From the IMG/VR virus record IMGVR_UViG_3300043775_001254, positions 1-28,002 of that record: a stretch of 28,002 nt of DNA. One strand, written 5' to 3'. Of the stretch, positions 16,296 through 25,846 are shown piece by piece (position 1 is the first letter of the stretch; each line of letters opens with the position of its first letter). Source of the DNA: a virus. The notes beneath the pieces were generated by a model, which had not been told where the DNA came from, ran no database searches, and saw nothing but the letters and a program-made list of their open reading frames with translations. Both the position numbers and the translations under genes were made by a program.

Positions 16296-18176
16296 ATGGC
16301 CTCATATTATAAATACGCGGAGCGGCAAGCAGATAGTTACGTAGATTGGTCGGAAATCGGTAAGAACATTACCGATATGCTCAAGACCGAGAATCAAATC
16401 CGTGAGGATAAGAAGGCCGCTATTGACAAAGCCTCTCGTGAATTTGGAGAGCAGTTATCTAACTCACCAACAGGAGAACACCAAGGTCTAAACGAATGGA
16501 CACTTAGCTATGCAAACGATGCACAGCAAGCTCGATTAATGCAAGACCGTTTATTGAAGTCAGGGCAGTTAAAGTTGAAAGACTATAACGTCATGCGTCA
16601 GAATATCAACGATGGTACTACTCAAGTATTCAACCTGTCAAAAGAATATCAGGAAGAGTACAAGGTTAAGATGGAGCGCATGAAAGCTCAAGACCCAAAC
16701 ATGTCTTCACAAGAGTTGGAGTCATGGCTTATGGGTACCGTTGAGGGATTCGCAAACTTCACTAAGTCTAAGATTCTAATCAACCCTACTGACTTTCAGA
16801 TTAGCGTTGGTATGATGGAGCCTGACCCCGACAATAAAGGGGTTATGAAACTAACCAACAATGTAGCTACGGTAAACGAATTGCGTAACCGTATCAAAGC
16901 CAAGTTCGATAAGTTTAATACTCAACAGGCCACACAGGAAGTATCAGGTAAGCTTGCTGAGTATATTACTGCTGACATCAAGCGTGGGTCTGCAACTCGC
17001 GCAGGATATGTAGAGACTCTTGAAGACGCAATGCAACGTCCCGGCTATCAGAAAGCATTAGACGAAGCAATCAACTCTTACCTAACAAACCCATACAACG
17101 TGTCTTCAGTATTGACTGAAGATATTGGCGTTGACAAGAATGGTCAGGCGTATACATTTACGTTTAACGAAGAGGAGGCAAAGGGTAAGTCAAATGTGAT
17201 TTTCCTAGAGCGTGACCAATCAGGGATGCCTAAACCTAAGTTCACTAAAGAACAAGAGGATGCGGTACGTGGGTACATGAAGGGTCAGATTGAGCAGCAG
17301 ATTAAACATAAGGAAGAGATTCGTCCGTTCCAAGAGCCTCAGAAACCACAGCCACAGCAATGGCAGTACGAAGCAGGGCGTGGTGTACAAACCGCTAAAA
17401 CTGAAGGTAACATGCTTGCCAAGTTGTATAGTGGTGACTCAGGAGAAATCCAAGCAGCCGTTGACCACTTCAATGGTTTGGGAACTGTAAGGGCTGTCAA
17501 CAGGACCACTGAGGGTGTTGATGTAACTCTTAATGATGGCACAACCAAGACCATTCGATTCAAGAATCCTGACGGTACAGTAATGAGTCAAAACGATTTC
17601 GTTCGTGCTGCAACTAAATTGTTGGTAGGAGATAATGCTGATGTGAATGCAGTGCTTCAAGGTGCTGTTGCCACAGGTAGAACTGCATTTAATGCAACAG
17701 GTACAGCATCTGCTGCAGCTCAAAGAAATAACCCAAGTGAAATGTACGCATCTACCGTAGGTTCAACTATCAGTACTGCTCTTAAACCTACTGTATTCCA
17801 AGATAAGTCAGCAGGATTTAAGGGGTCTGATGGTAAAAAACTTACTGAAGAACAAGTGGCTACAAAGCTAAATGCAAGCTTGAGTAGTCTTGGGTTCTCT
17901 GCTCGTGTCCCATGGACTGCCGGAAACTACATCGTTATTAAAAATAAAGATGGAGTTGAGTCTGAAGAGATTTCATTAGATAATCCAAATGATGCGATGA
18001 AAGCGATTGAAGGATTTATGATTAGCAACGTTCCCGGAAAAGATGAGGAGGCTCAAATGTTGTACTTGAATAGTTTGAAATCTAAGGGAATAATAAAAGC
18101 TCCGGGGCAACAGCCTGCTGCAAAACCTGCAGTAAAAGCTGATGCTACTACACAACAAAGAATTGGTGGCTATTAA
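16296..18176 (+). CDS. Internal virion / ejection protein, middle member of the trio
   Basis: This 626-residue protein is mostly helical and charged, opening with YYKYAERQADSYVDWSEIGK and a long region rich in Gln, Lys and Glu. A proline-glutamine linker (FQEPQKPQPQQWQYEAGRGV, about residues 347-366) divides a helical N-terminal half from a more mixed C-terminal half, and a second Pro/Ala/Lys-rich tail ends the protein. It has no transmembrane segment or enzymatic motif that I can identify. The size and order (277, 626, 2550 residues) parallel the gp14-gp15-gp16 ejectosome of T7 (approximately 196, 747, 1318 residues). It is thus probably a cargo protein stored in the head and expelled before DNA. 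Confidence 0.6.
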   Translation: MASYYKYAERQADSYVDWSEIGKNITDMLKTENQIREDKKAAIDKASREFGEQLSNSPTGEHQGLNEWTLSYANDAQQARLMQDRLLKSGQLKLKDYNVMRQNINDGTTQVFNLSKEYQEEYKVKMERMKAQDPNMSSQELESWLMGTVEGFANFTKSKILINPTDFQISVGMMEPDPDNKGVMKLTNNVATVNELRNRIKAKFDKFNTQQATQEVSGKLAEYITADIKRGSATRAGYVETLEDAMQRPGYQKALDEAINSYLTNPYNVSSVLTEDIGVDKNGQAYTFTFNEEEAKGKSNVIFLERDQSGMPKPKFTKEQEDAVRGYMKGQIEQQIKHKEEIRPFQEPQKPQPQQWQYEAGRGVQTAKTEGNMLAKLYSGDSGEIQAAVDHFNGLGTVRAVNRTTEGVDVTLNDGTTKTIRFKNPDGTVMSQNDFVRAATKLLVGDNADVNAVLQGAVATGRTAFNATGTASAAAQRNNPSEMYASTVGSTISTALKPTVFQDKSAGFKGSDGKKLTEEQVATKLNASLSSLGFSARVPWTAGNYIVIKNKDGVESEEISLDNPNDAMKAIEGFMISNVPGKDEEAQMLYLNSLKSKGIIKAPGQQPAAKPAVKADATTQQRIGGY

Positions 18177-18181
18177 TTGAT

Positions 18182-18189
18182 TAAATTTG
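18182..18189 (+). promoter_or_regulatory. Possible -7 element (TAAATTTG) before the giant gene
   Basis: TAAATTTG fits TAnnTTTG and lies in the 17-base gap before the 2550-residue gene, four bases from its ATG. A TTG at 18163-18165 is 16 bases upstream, slightly shorter than the usual -33 spacing. It lacks the GTAA extension of the other three copies, so chance occurrence in an AT-rich gap remains possible. Confidence 0.35.
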
Positions 18190-18193
18190 AATA

Positions 18194-21100
18194 ATGAACG
18201 AACAGGCAATACAAGACGCGTACAATCTTTTCGTTAGCAATGGATACAAAAAATCATTGGCTGACTTCAAGAAGCTTATAGCTACCAATCCTACAGCCTT
18301 ACAAGATTCATACAATCTTTTTGTAAGCAACGGATACGGCAAAGACATAAACGAGTATAAGACCTTGATGGGTGTAGGTGCGCCTGCTCCTGTAAAAAAA
18401 AAAGAAGCTACGGAATTGTCTTCGGAAGGTGGTTCTTCGGTTTCACTTATCTCGGATAGGTACCGTCAGCCACAGCAGATTCAGCGAGATGCGACTTATG
18501 TCAAGCCGCCTGTCATGCCTATGGGCGGACCTAAGCCTGTCAATCTAAGCACGACTCCACAGAAACCATCTACTCCTGTTAAGCCACAACCCGCACAGCA
18601 AGAGCAAGGATATGGGGATTACGTATTTAATAGTCTTGCATTAGGGGCAGCAGCTTTCAATGAAGCTGTATTTTCAATTCCTGAAACAGTCTTAAACATA
18701 TTTGCAATACCTCAAAATCTTGTAGCAGAAGCGACAGGATGGGACATTGGTACCAATGCTGAACAGTTTAAAGATTACATAGGTGTCAAAAACCCTTTGT
18801 TAGATTGGGTTAAAGAAGACAAAAAGATATTAAGTGGAGAAGTATCTAATTATGTAGCTAAAAACTACAAAGAATCAGGCATTGTAAACAACTTTGCAAA
18901 CGGGAATTACCAAGATGGATTCGAGCAACTTGGTGCATCTATTGCTCAATCAGTACCTATTAGCGTAGGTATAATGATGGGCGGTGCTTATGCTGCTCCT
19001 GAAGCCCTTGCTGCAGCAACGACTGTTGGTCTTACAGAAGGCCAAAGAGAGGAGCTTAGGCAAATGAACCCCAATATGAAAGAGTCTGAACTTATGATGA
19101 AGGCTCTAGGTATGTCTGCTGCTGAGTCTGTATTCTCGGCTATTGGTACAGGAACTATCGGTCAGGTGTATCGTGACATCGCCGCAAGAGAAGGGAAAGA
19201 AGCTGCTGCAGGAATCCTAAAAGATGGATTGGTTCAGACATATAAGAAAGCCTTGGAAAAAGGGGGGATGGCCGTGGGTTTTGCCGGAGAAGGAATTGAA
19301 GAAGCGGCCACACAGATAACTCAAAACGTAATTTCAGGGAAGCCTGCATTTGAAAATGTTGCTGATGCTTTTGTAACAGGCGCAGGGTCAGGTGTTGTAT
19401 TCACTGCCCCAATCTCTGCAGCTAACGCAAAGAACTACATTAAGAATAAGGCCGAGACTTATGCCACAAAGGATAAGGTTGGGCAGATTCTTAAAGAGAA
19501 TGCCAACAACTTTGACAACCTTTACAATGTTCCTGTTGGTACTTCAATAACCCCTGAGCAATTAGAGATTGCAAACCTAAATAAGTCACGAGACCTATTG
19601 GTAAATAACCTAAAGAAGGGTGTTGAGGAAAACAAGATTACTCCTGATGATGCTAAGCAATCTTTGTATGTGTTCGATAAAATCCAACAGGTATCTAATG
19701 CCGTTAAGGATTTGGATGTAAGCGCAGAAGACAAAGCTAAGATTGCTACATTGCTCAGTCAGCGTAATGATTTAAAAGCTAAGATTGAAAACCAAGACGA
19801 TGTATTGGTAGTACAAGAAAAGCAGCAAATCGAACAGATTAATAAACAGATTCAAGAAATAATTCTAAAACCTAAAGAAGATGCCGTTCAAAAGCAAAGC
19901 ACAGATGAAGGCCTGTTACGCAGCGAAGGACCCCAAGTGGGACTGCAAGAAATGGGCGAAGGAAACAAAGGACCTCAAGTCACTACCGAAGCGCTTAAAA
20001 AAGAAGAAGTAGGACCTAAGTACGTCAAGGACATTTCGGTTCTCATTACTCCCGCCACAGTGCGTGGGTTCGATGAGAACACCAAGCGTATGCAGGAGAT
20101 GTCTTTGAAGTATGATGAGCTTGTCAAGAAGTACAACGAGACAAAAGACGAGGCGCTTATCGCTGACATCCGTGGGCTTGAAGAACAGATACTCAACGAC
20201 ACCAAGCAGGAAATCATCGACAAGGTGGCTACTGTTCCGGGAACCAAGGTTGCGTTCAAGGACCACAAGATGGGGTCTTGGGAAGGCAAGTTTGAGCCTG
20301 CGTTCAACATGACACTAAGCATTACTCCTCAGGCCAACACAAAAGCGCTGAGCGATATGCTATTTGATTTCTCTGAGAAGTATTCTCAGGACGCGTTTAT
20401 CCTTGAGTCTGATTCGGACAACCAAGAAAGTGTCTTCAATGACACAATGGACCTGCCGCTTACTGAAGAGAAGAACGGTTTGCTGTACTATCCACAGATT
20501 GGATACACATTCGCAGCTCCTGTGTCTCGTGAGAAACAAGCGGAGCTATCAAACAAACTTAGAGAGAATGGCATTGATGCGTTCAACATGAACGACAATG
20601 AAGTTAAGGTTTCAGTAATAACATTTGGTGATACAAATCTATCACCTGACGAACAATACAATCAAAAATATGATGAATACAAACGACAATCAGAAGCAAT
20701 CGCAACCGCGGTCAAGGAAGTTCTCGGACCTGATGCGTTGGGAGGAAGAAATGTTAAAATCCGTCGGTCTAAATATACCGGCGCAACAAACGAAGGCACA
20801 GCCGACCAAACAAGAACCTACGATAGAGGTGATGTTTTTGAAGCGTTCCAAGCAGCCCCAACAGAAGTAGAGAATCTAGCGAAGGATTACAACGCCTTGC
20901 GCCAAAAACAAATCGAACTGTCTAAAGAGCAGAAGCAGTTGACAGCTGAAGAGCAAGACCGACTTGATGAGTTGGCTGCATTGGTTCAGCCTACTGTGGA
21001 GAAGACATTCGAGGTGAATAAGAAGTTGTATGAGGACGCTAAGGTTGAGGCCGAAGGAATTGCAGCTGATGCAACCAAAGGACTTGACGCATTTATCTCA

Positions 21101-24100
21101 GGCTTCCCAATCAAGCGCCCGTCTCGTGCGTCAATTAAGACGATGCGGTGGTATGGTGGCTTTACCGAGAAGCTTGGAGATGGCGCTCGCCTGAATATCA
21201 TCGTCAAGAATCCTGCTGATGTAGACAAGGTCTACAATGAAATCAATAAGAAGTATCCGACGACTGACCCTGACTTACGCAGACTCAATGAGAATACTGA
21301 GCTAGGGTATCCCAAGCGATTGATTGAAGTTCGTACGTCAAACGGTGTCATTGCAGAGATGCAGGTCATGACGCCACAAGCATACCTCGCTAAAGATGGT
21401 ATCAATGGTTTCCAAGGGCAAAAAGAATTTGCTCAGACAGAACTGAAGAATATCCAACAGAACTTAGGATGGGCTATCCCTGATGGGCTAGGCCATTACT
21501 TCTATGAGATACAACGTGACTTCAACGTTGACAATGCGCTTCGTGAAGAGGCCACTGCATTGAGTAATAAATACTATGAAGCGTTCACCAACCCTGAGTC
21601 AAAGCTTACTGAATCATTTATGGATGAGGTGGCTGCATTCAAGGACAAGGTTGATGCAGCTGATAAAACAAATTGGGATAGAGGTAACGAAGGCATTGCC
21701 CCTGAATCATTAGAGGCATACTTAGAGAGTCGTCCCGAAGTGCAGGTCGCTACAGAAGATGTACTGACTGCAGACAATACTGATAAGACTACGCTAGAAA
21801 AAACGCTAGCTTTCTTGGATAAAGTAGAAAAAGACCTTGACGCATTTGGACGTGGTAACCTCAGTATGGGCGTTGCCATTCCTGTAATGAAGGCCATCAT
21901 CAAAACGATGAAGGTATTGGTCAAGACCGGTATCACTTTGCAGGAAGCTATTGCACGTGCTGCTGCTGAGAACAATGTCAGCGAGCAGGATGTAGTCGAT
22001 ACCATCAAGGCGGTAGCTGAGATGCGTGTGCGTGAAGGTAAAGCTGAGGCAGCCACAGAGATGGAGTTGCCCGGGTACAACCGCATGCAAAAAGAATTGG
22101 AAGGCATCATCGAGAAGTCTCGTGCGCGTGGAACCACTGAAGAGAAGGCCATGCAGAATGCCATTGACTACTTGCAGAAGTCTCGTGTCTACCAAGATGC
22201 CACAGATGTACAGCGCGAGCAGATGGTTCGTGATGTGCGTAAGACATTTGGCAAGCGTGAGAAGGCAGCGCCTAAGCCCGAGAAGTTATTCGGAGACATC
22301 AAGGATGTGAAGAACATTACCATGTCGGAGAAAGAGTTGCTCAAGAAGCAGCTCATGGATAAAGCTCGTGGTGCTAAGGACGCCAAGAAAGCGTGGATGC
22401 AAACTAGCGCAGCGTTGGCCAAGGCCATCAAGTCAATGATTGGTCCCGGTAAGATTACCACCAAGCAGGCAGCTGTTGCATTGCGTAAGTTCAGTGGTGT
22501 CAACATGTTTGACGAGAACTCTATCAGTCGCTTTGTTGATTACATGGCGAAGGTGTTCAAGAACGCCGAGTACGCTGAGCAGATTAGCGCCATCTCAAAA
22601 GCTTTACCTATTGCTCGTAAGAATGTTCAGAGCAAGATTGGTATTGCTGAAGCCGTAGCGCCTCAGATGATGCGCCTGTTCAGCATCAAGCCATCGCTCA
22701 TCCCTGACGCGGTGTTTGATAAGTATGCTGAGTTGGTAGCGATGATGGGCGAGCGCAAGACTGTACTCAAGCTAGATGAGATTACAAAGATTGCCAAAGA
22801 CGTTGATGATATTCTGACTGCCGTAAACGAAGAAGTATCGCTTGCTGAAGAGCTAGCCGATATGTTTGAGTCTTACGACGGTAAGGTTGTTGACGAAGAC
22901 GGTAAGCTTGACTATGCTGCTACTATCAAGAAGATGGTAGAAGAGGAAGTCATTACTGAAGAGGAGGCCGCCATCATGAAGAAGTACAAGTCAAAGGTGC
23001 TTCCAATGGTAGAACGTGTCGCTAAGACTGAAGAAGAGAATGCAGAAGAGAAGGAGATTCTCGTTAAGGCTGCACAGCAGGCTGAGGTTACTACTACTGA
23101 GCTTCCCACTCAAGATGAACGCAAGGTTGCACGTGACTTGGCTAGGTTGGCAAAGACCGATGCTGTTAAAGAACTTGACAATTCTCAACTGAAGAACTTG
23201 CTCAGGGTGATTGACAATATCAACAATGGTTTCTTGCCTCACTTCGCAGAACTAATGGTTGAAAGATTGAATGCAATCAACAACGCAAAAGACCTTACAA
23301 ATGCTGTCAAGACCGCTAAGCCACTAAAGTTATCGGCCGTTTACTCAAAATTAAAGTCTTTAGTTACGAAGAAGGATGCCATTTCTGAACTCATCAGAAG
23401 GAACCCATTGTACTACATTGACCAAGTGTTTGGCAACTTCAAGACAAAGGCTATATTCAACTCATTGTTTGAGAAAGCTGCTGATGCACAGGCTCGCTAT
23501 AGCTCTGCTGTTACTGAGCTTCAGAACAGATTAGACAAAGCTGAGGAGGCTGTTTCTGCGTCGTTCAATAAGGATGCGAACAAGACCTTGATGTCTAAGT
23601 TTAAGATGATGACCTACATGGTTCAGCTTGAAAAGAACTCAAACCCTGACAGCAAGCAAGTGAATCCTGCTGCTGAATACTTGAAGGCAACAATAGACCA
23701 TATTGAATCCGGGAAGTCTAGCTTCGGGAAGCGTGATGCTGAGATGCTTCAGAAAATCCTTGATGACTACTCTGTAGATGGAGAGATTGATGCAGACAAA
23801 CTGTACGAATCTTTCAATCCTGCTGAGAAGAAAGCCATCAAGACTATTCAAGACATCAACGAATCAATGCGAGACAAGGCTGTGTTCACTGCAGCCATCA
23901 TCCGTGGTGACAAGATTAACCCGCTGAATAATTACGTTCACTTGAATACGCTACATGAGCACAGGCCCGACGAGGCTATCTCAGGAGTGGCATTCGTGGA
24001 CAGCTACAACAACTCGATGCGTCCTTCTACCAAAGCAAAGTCTTTGATTGAGCGTACCGGTAAAGTAGCCCCATTAAACTTTGATGTGTTTGCTTCTGCG

Positions 24101-25846
24101 AATCGTGGTGCCAAGTTCACACTGATGGATTACTACCTGACTGAGCCAATACGCACAGCTCGTAAGACCATCAACGAGACTTCCAAGATGTTGAAGGAAG
24201 GCGGAAAGCCTACCGAGCAACAGCGTGACATCTTCAATGCCATTGACCGTGCATTTGAGGAGTCAGTAGAGAACCTGTTGACTCAGAACTTTACTGCTAC
24301 TTCATTTGGTGACGACGTCGTTAACTTCATATCAAGACAGGGATACCGTGCTATGCTCGCTAGCTTGCCTAGGTTTGCTGCGGAATTGACGTCCAACTTA
24401 GGGTTCGCCCTTGTGATGGCGCCGAAAGACTTTGCTACGGGAGTAAAGAACCGTGACATTGTTCTGTCTGCTGACGCGGTAAAGGTTCTCAACAACGTAG
24501 AGAGCAAACAGACCAACCGCCTGTTCCCGAACGATACGTTGAGCGGCAAATTAGTTGACACGTCAATCCTGAACCAAGCGAGTGGTATCAAAGGGGGCCG
24601 AGCACAGAATGATGTAGCCAATAAAATTCAACAGATTTACAACCTGTCCGGTAAAAAGTACACCAACTTGGTTGAGCTAGGAGCTGATGCTCTTATTGCT
24701 ACGCCTGATAAAGTGGTGATGCGGCCATTGTGGTTTGGTACGTTTGCCAATGAGTTCAAGAAAGCTACCGGCAAGGATGTGGACTTCAATAAAATTGCAA
24801 GCAATGACGAAACTTACATGGCTAATAACCGTGATGCTATTGAAGCTTCGCGCATGGCTGCTGATGAGAAATCGGTAGCGGCAGGTGCTAGTGATAACGC
24901 CTTCATGGGAATCCTCAAGGGAAGCGCCAAGCCAAATCAAAGCGCTATGCTTCGTGGCTTCAACATGTTCAACAGTTTCATGACGCGGTTCCTTATCTAT
25001 GAATACGTGACGGCCCGCACAGGCATCATGGCTGCCATCGGTAACGGCTCAGTGTCTAAGAAGCAAGGAGCGGCAATGCTTGCTGCTGTGGCTACTCGTA
25101 TGACCATGTACACATTGTTGTCATCTACTCTAGCGGCTGCTCTAACAGGCTTGTTTGTTGATGATGAGGACGAAGAGAATGAAAAGTCTTTGCTTCAGAA
25201 GACGGGGCAAGCTATGGCTTCGTCTGCCACTTCGCTGCTACTAGGTCGTGACTTCGGTAACGCCACCAAAGGGTTGATTAACTATGGTGTTGAGCGTGCC
25301 AACGAAGAGTACCTTGACTTCCTGAGAGAAGGAGAGTACGACCCATACAAGGATGCGATTCAGTACACCATTGTTCCTCCGGATAAGAAGGGTAAGAAGA
25401 CTGATGCCGGTGATTTGTTGATGAATATGATGGGACCATTCGGTCCTGCGGCTAAGACTGTTGACCTTGCAATACGTAAGGCAACCGAGGATGATAAAAA
25501 AGAAGCAGACGCAATAGCTCGCTCTGAGAAAGAGACTGCTGTCCGTCTGCCACTTGAGGTTCTTGGGAACTTGGGTATGATTCCTTTGTACAAAGACGTA
25601 CGTAAGGTGGTGAATGCTGAGCTTTACAAAGACATAAGCAAAGCGGTTGACAAACCTGACACTCCTATCATGAATAAGACTGACATGCAGCGCTACAATC
25701 CTGAGCTTTACAATCAGCTTTACGGACCTGAGTCTCCAACCTATGAGATTGAGCAGTTCAGAAAAGAGATGAAGAAGGAGAAGGAGCGAATGCGTCGGGA
25801 GATGATGGACGAGATGTATGAGTACACTCCGAAGCGGAAAGATTAA
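18194..25846 (+). CDS. Giant ejected polyvalent protein (2550 aa) with RelA/SpoT-like domain
   Basis: This is the last structural gene, with the architecture of a large polyvalent protein. Residues 7-59 hold two tandem 30-residue repeats (QDAYNLFVSNGY twice). A Pro/Gln linker follows. Hydrophobic helices lie near 143-182 and 246-279, then a GFAGEGIEEAATQ block. Residues 965-1110 resemble the (p)ppGpp synthetase fold: K974-R975 with SIK (980-982), D996 and R999, G1038-Y1039, E1055 in AEMQVMTP, and H1101. A long helical charged region follows (about 1170-2000). A block around FTLMDYYLTEPIRTARKTIN precedes C-terminal hydrophobic helices (near 2291-2325) and a basic tail. It probably corresponds to the largest ejectosome member (T7 gp16 position) and would act in the host envelope or cytoplasm. 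No DxDGD RNA polymerase motif or HExxH site was found. Whether the Rel-like domain is active is unknown. Confidence 0.72.
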   Translation: MNEQAIQDAYNLFVSNGYKKSLADFKKLIATNPTALQDSYNLFVSNGYGKDINEYKTLMGVGAPAPVKKKEATELSSEGGSSVSLISDRYRQPQQIQRDATYVKPPVMPMGGPKPVNLSTTPQKPSTPVKPQPAQQEQGYGDYVFNSLALGAAAFNEAVFSIPETVLNIFAIPQNLVAEATGWDIGTNAEQFKDYIGVKNPLLDWVKEDKKILSGEVSNYVAKNYKESGIVNNFANGNYQDGFEQLGASIAQSVPISVGIMMGGAYAAPEALAAATTVGLTEGQREELRQMNPNMKESELMMKALGMSAAESVFSAIGTGTIGQVYRDIAAREGKEAAAGILKDGLVQTYKKALEKGGMAVGFAGEGIEEAATQITQNVISGKPAFENVADAFVTGAGSGVVFTAPISAANAKNYIKNKAETYATKDKVGQILKENANNFDNLYNVPVGTSITPEQLEIANLNKSRDLLVNNLKKGVEENKITPDDAKQSLYVFDKIQQVSNAVKDLDVSAEDKAKIATLLSQRNDLKAKIENQDDVLVVQEKQQIEQINKQIQEIILKPKEDAVQKQSTDEGLLRSEGPQVGLQEMGEGNKGPQVTTEALKKEEVGPKYVKDISVLITPATVRGFDENTKRMQEMSLKYDELVKKYNETKDEALIADIRGLEEQILNDTKQEIIDKVATVPGTKVAFKDHKMGSWEGKFEPAFNMTLSITPQANTKALSDMLFDFSEKYSQDAFILESDSDNQESVFNDTMDLPLTEEKNGLLYYPQIGYTFAAPVSREKQAELSNKLRENGIDAFNMNDNEVKVSVITFGDTNLSPDEQYNQKYDEYKRQSEAIATAVKEVLGPDALGGRNVKIRRSKYTGATNEGTADQTRTYDRGDVFEAFQAAPTEVENLAKDYNALRQKQIELSKEQKQLTAEEQDRLDELAALVQPTVEKTFEVNKKLYEDAKVEAEGIAADATKGLDAFISGFPIKRPSRASIKTMRWYGGFTEKLGDGARLNIIVKNPADVDKVYNEINKKYPTTDPDLRRLNENTELGYPKRLIEVRTSNGVIAEMQVMTPQAYLAKDGINGFQGQKEFAQTELKNIQQNLGWAIPDGLGHYFYEIQRDFNVDNALREEATALSNKYYEAFTNPESKLTESFMDEVAAFKDKVDAADKTNWDRGNEGIAPESLEAYLESRPEVQVATEDVLTADNTDKTTLEKTLAFLDKVEKDLDAFGRGNLSMGVAIPVMKAIIKTMKVLVKTGITLQEAIARAAAENNVSEQDVVDTIKAVAEMRVREGKAEAATEMELPGYNRMQKELEGIIEKSRARGTTEEKAMQNAIDYLQKSRVYQDATDVQREQMVRDVRKTFGKREKAAPKPEKLFGDIKDVKNITMSEKELLKKQLMDKARGAKDAKKAWMQTSAALAKAIKSMIGPGKITTKQAAVALRKFSGVNMFDENSISRFVDYMAKVFKNAEYAEQISAISKALPIARKNVQSKIGIAEAVAPQMMRLFSIKPSLIPDAVFDKYAELVAMMGERKTVLKLDEITKIAKDVDDILTAVNEEVSLAEELADMFESYDGKVVDEDGKLDYAATIKKMVEEEVITEEEAAIMKKYKSKVLPMVERVAKTEEENAEEKEILVKAAQQAEVTTTELPTQDERKVARDLARLAKTDAVKELDNSQLKNLLRVIDNINNGFLPHFAELMVERLNAINNAKDLTNAVKTAKPLKLSAVYSKLKSLVTKKDAISELIRRNPLYYIDQVFGNFKTKAIFNSLFEKAADAQARYSSAVTELQNRLDKAEEAVSASFNKDANKTLMSKFKMMTYMVQLEKNSNPDSKQVNPAAEYLKATIDHIESGKSSFGKRDAEMLQKILDDYSVDGEIDADKLYESFNPAEKKAIKTIQDINESMRDKAVFTAAIIRGDKINPLNNYVHLNTLHEHRPDEAISGVAFVDSYNNSMRPSTKAKSLIERTGKVAPLNFDVFASANRGAKFTLMDYYLTEPIRTARKTINETSKMLKEGGKPTEQQRDIFNAIDRAFEESVENLLTQNFTATSFGDDVVNFISRQGYRAMLASLPRFAAELTSNLGFALVMAPKDFATGVKNRDIVLSADAVKVLNNVESKQTNRLFPNDTLSGKLVDTSILNQASGIKGGRAQNDVANKIQQIYNLSGKKYTNLVELGADALIATPDKVVMRPLWFGTFANEFKKATGKDVDFNKIASNDETYMANNRDAIEASRMAADEKSVAAGASDNAFMGILKGSAKPNQSAMLRGFNMFNSFMTRFLIYEYVTARTGIMAAIGNGSVSKKQGAAMLAAVATRMTMYTLLSSTLAAALTGLFVDDEDEENEKSLLQKTGQAMASSATSLLLGRDFGNATKGLINYGVERANEEYLDFLREGEYDPYKDAIQYTIVPPDKKGKKTDAGDLLMNMMGPFGPAAKTVDLAIRKATEDDKKEADAIARSEKETAVRLPLEVLGNLGMIPLYKDVRKVVNAELYKDISKAVDKPDTPIMNKTDMQRYNPELYNQLYGPESPTYEIEQFRKEMKKEKERMRREMMDEMYEYTPKRKD
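18212..18361 (+). repeat. Two tandem 90-base (30-residue) repeats at the N-terminus of the giant protein
   Basis: Bases from 18212 and from 18302 encode QDAYNLFVSNGYKKSLADFK and QDSYNLFVSNGYGKDINEYK. The period is exactly 90 bases. Protein identity is high in the first twelve residues, while many third codon positions differ, so the duplication is old and kept by selection on the protein. Confidence 0.85.
25843..25846. other. TTAA palindrome serving as stop for both convergent genes
   Basis: TAA at 25844-25846 ends the giant plus-strand gene, and the complement of TTA at 25843-25845 ends the minus-strand nuclease gene. There is no intergenic space and no hairpin terminator in the flanks, so the two transcripts must overlap unless ended by another mechanism. 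Confidence 0.9.

Noticed and set aside
21574-22164. Long minus-strand open frame (196 codons) opposite the giant gene
   Set aside because: It is Ser/Ala/Leu-rich, has no recognisable motif, lies entirely opposite a well-supported coding frame, and is explained by the codon use of the plus-strand gene.
18194-25846. Giant protein as a crAss-type virion RNA polymerase
   Set aside because: I searched for the DxDGD-type catalytic loop of double-psi beta-barrel polymerases and found only acidic stretches such as DDEDEENE and YDGKVVDEDG, which do not fit.
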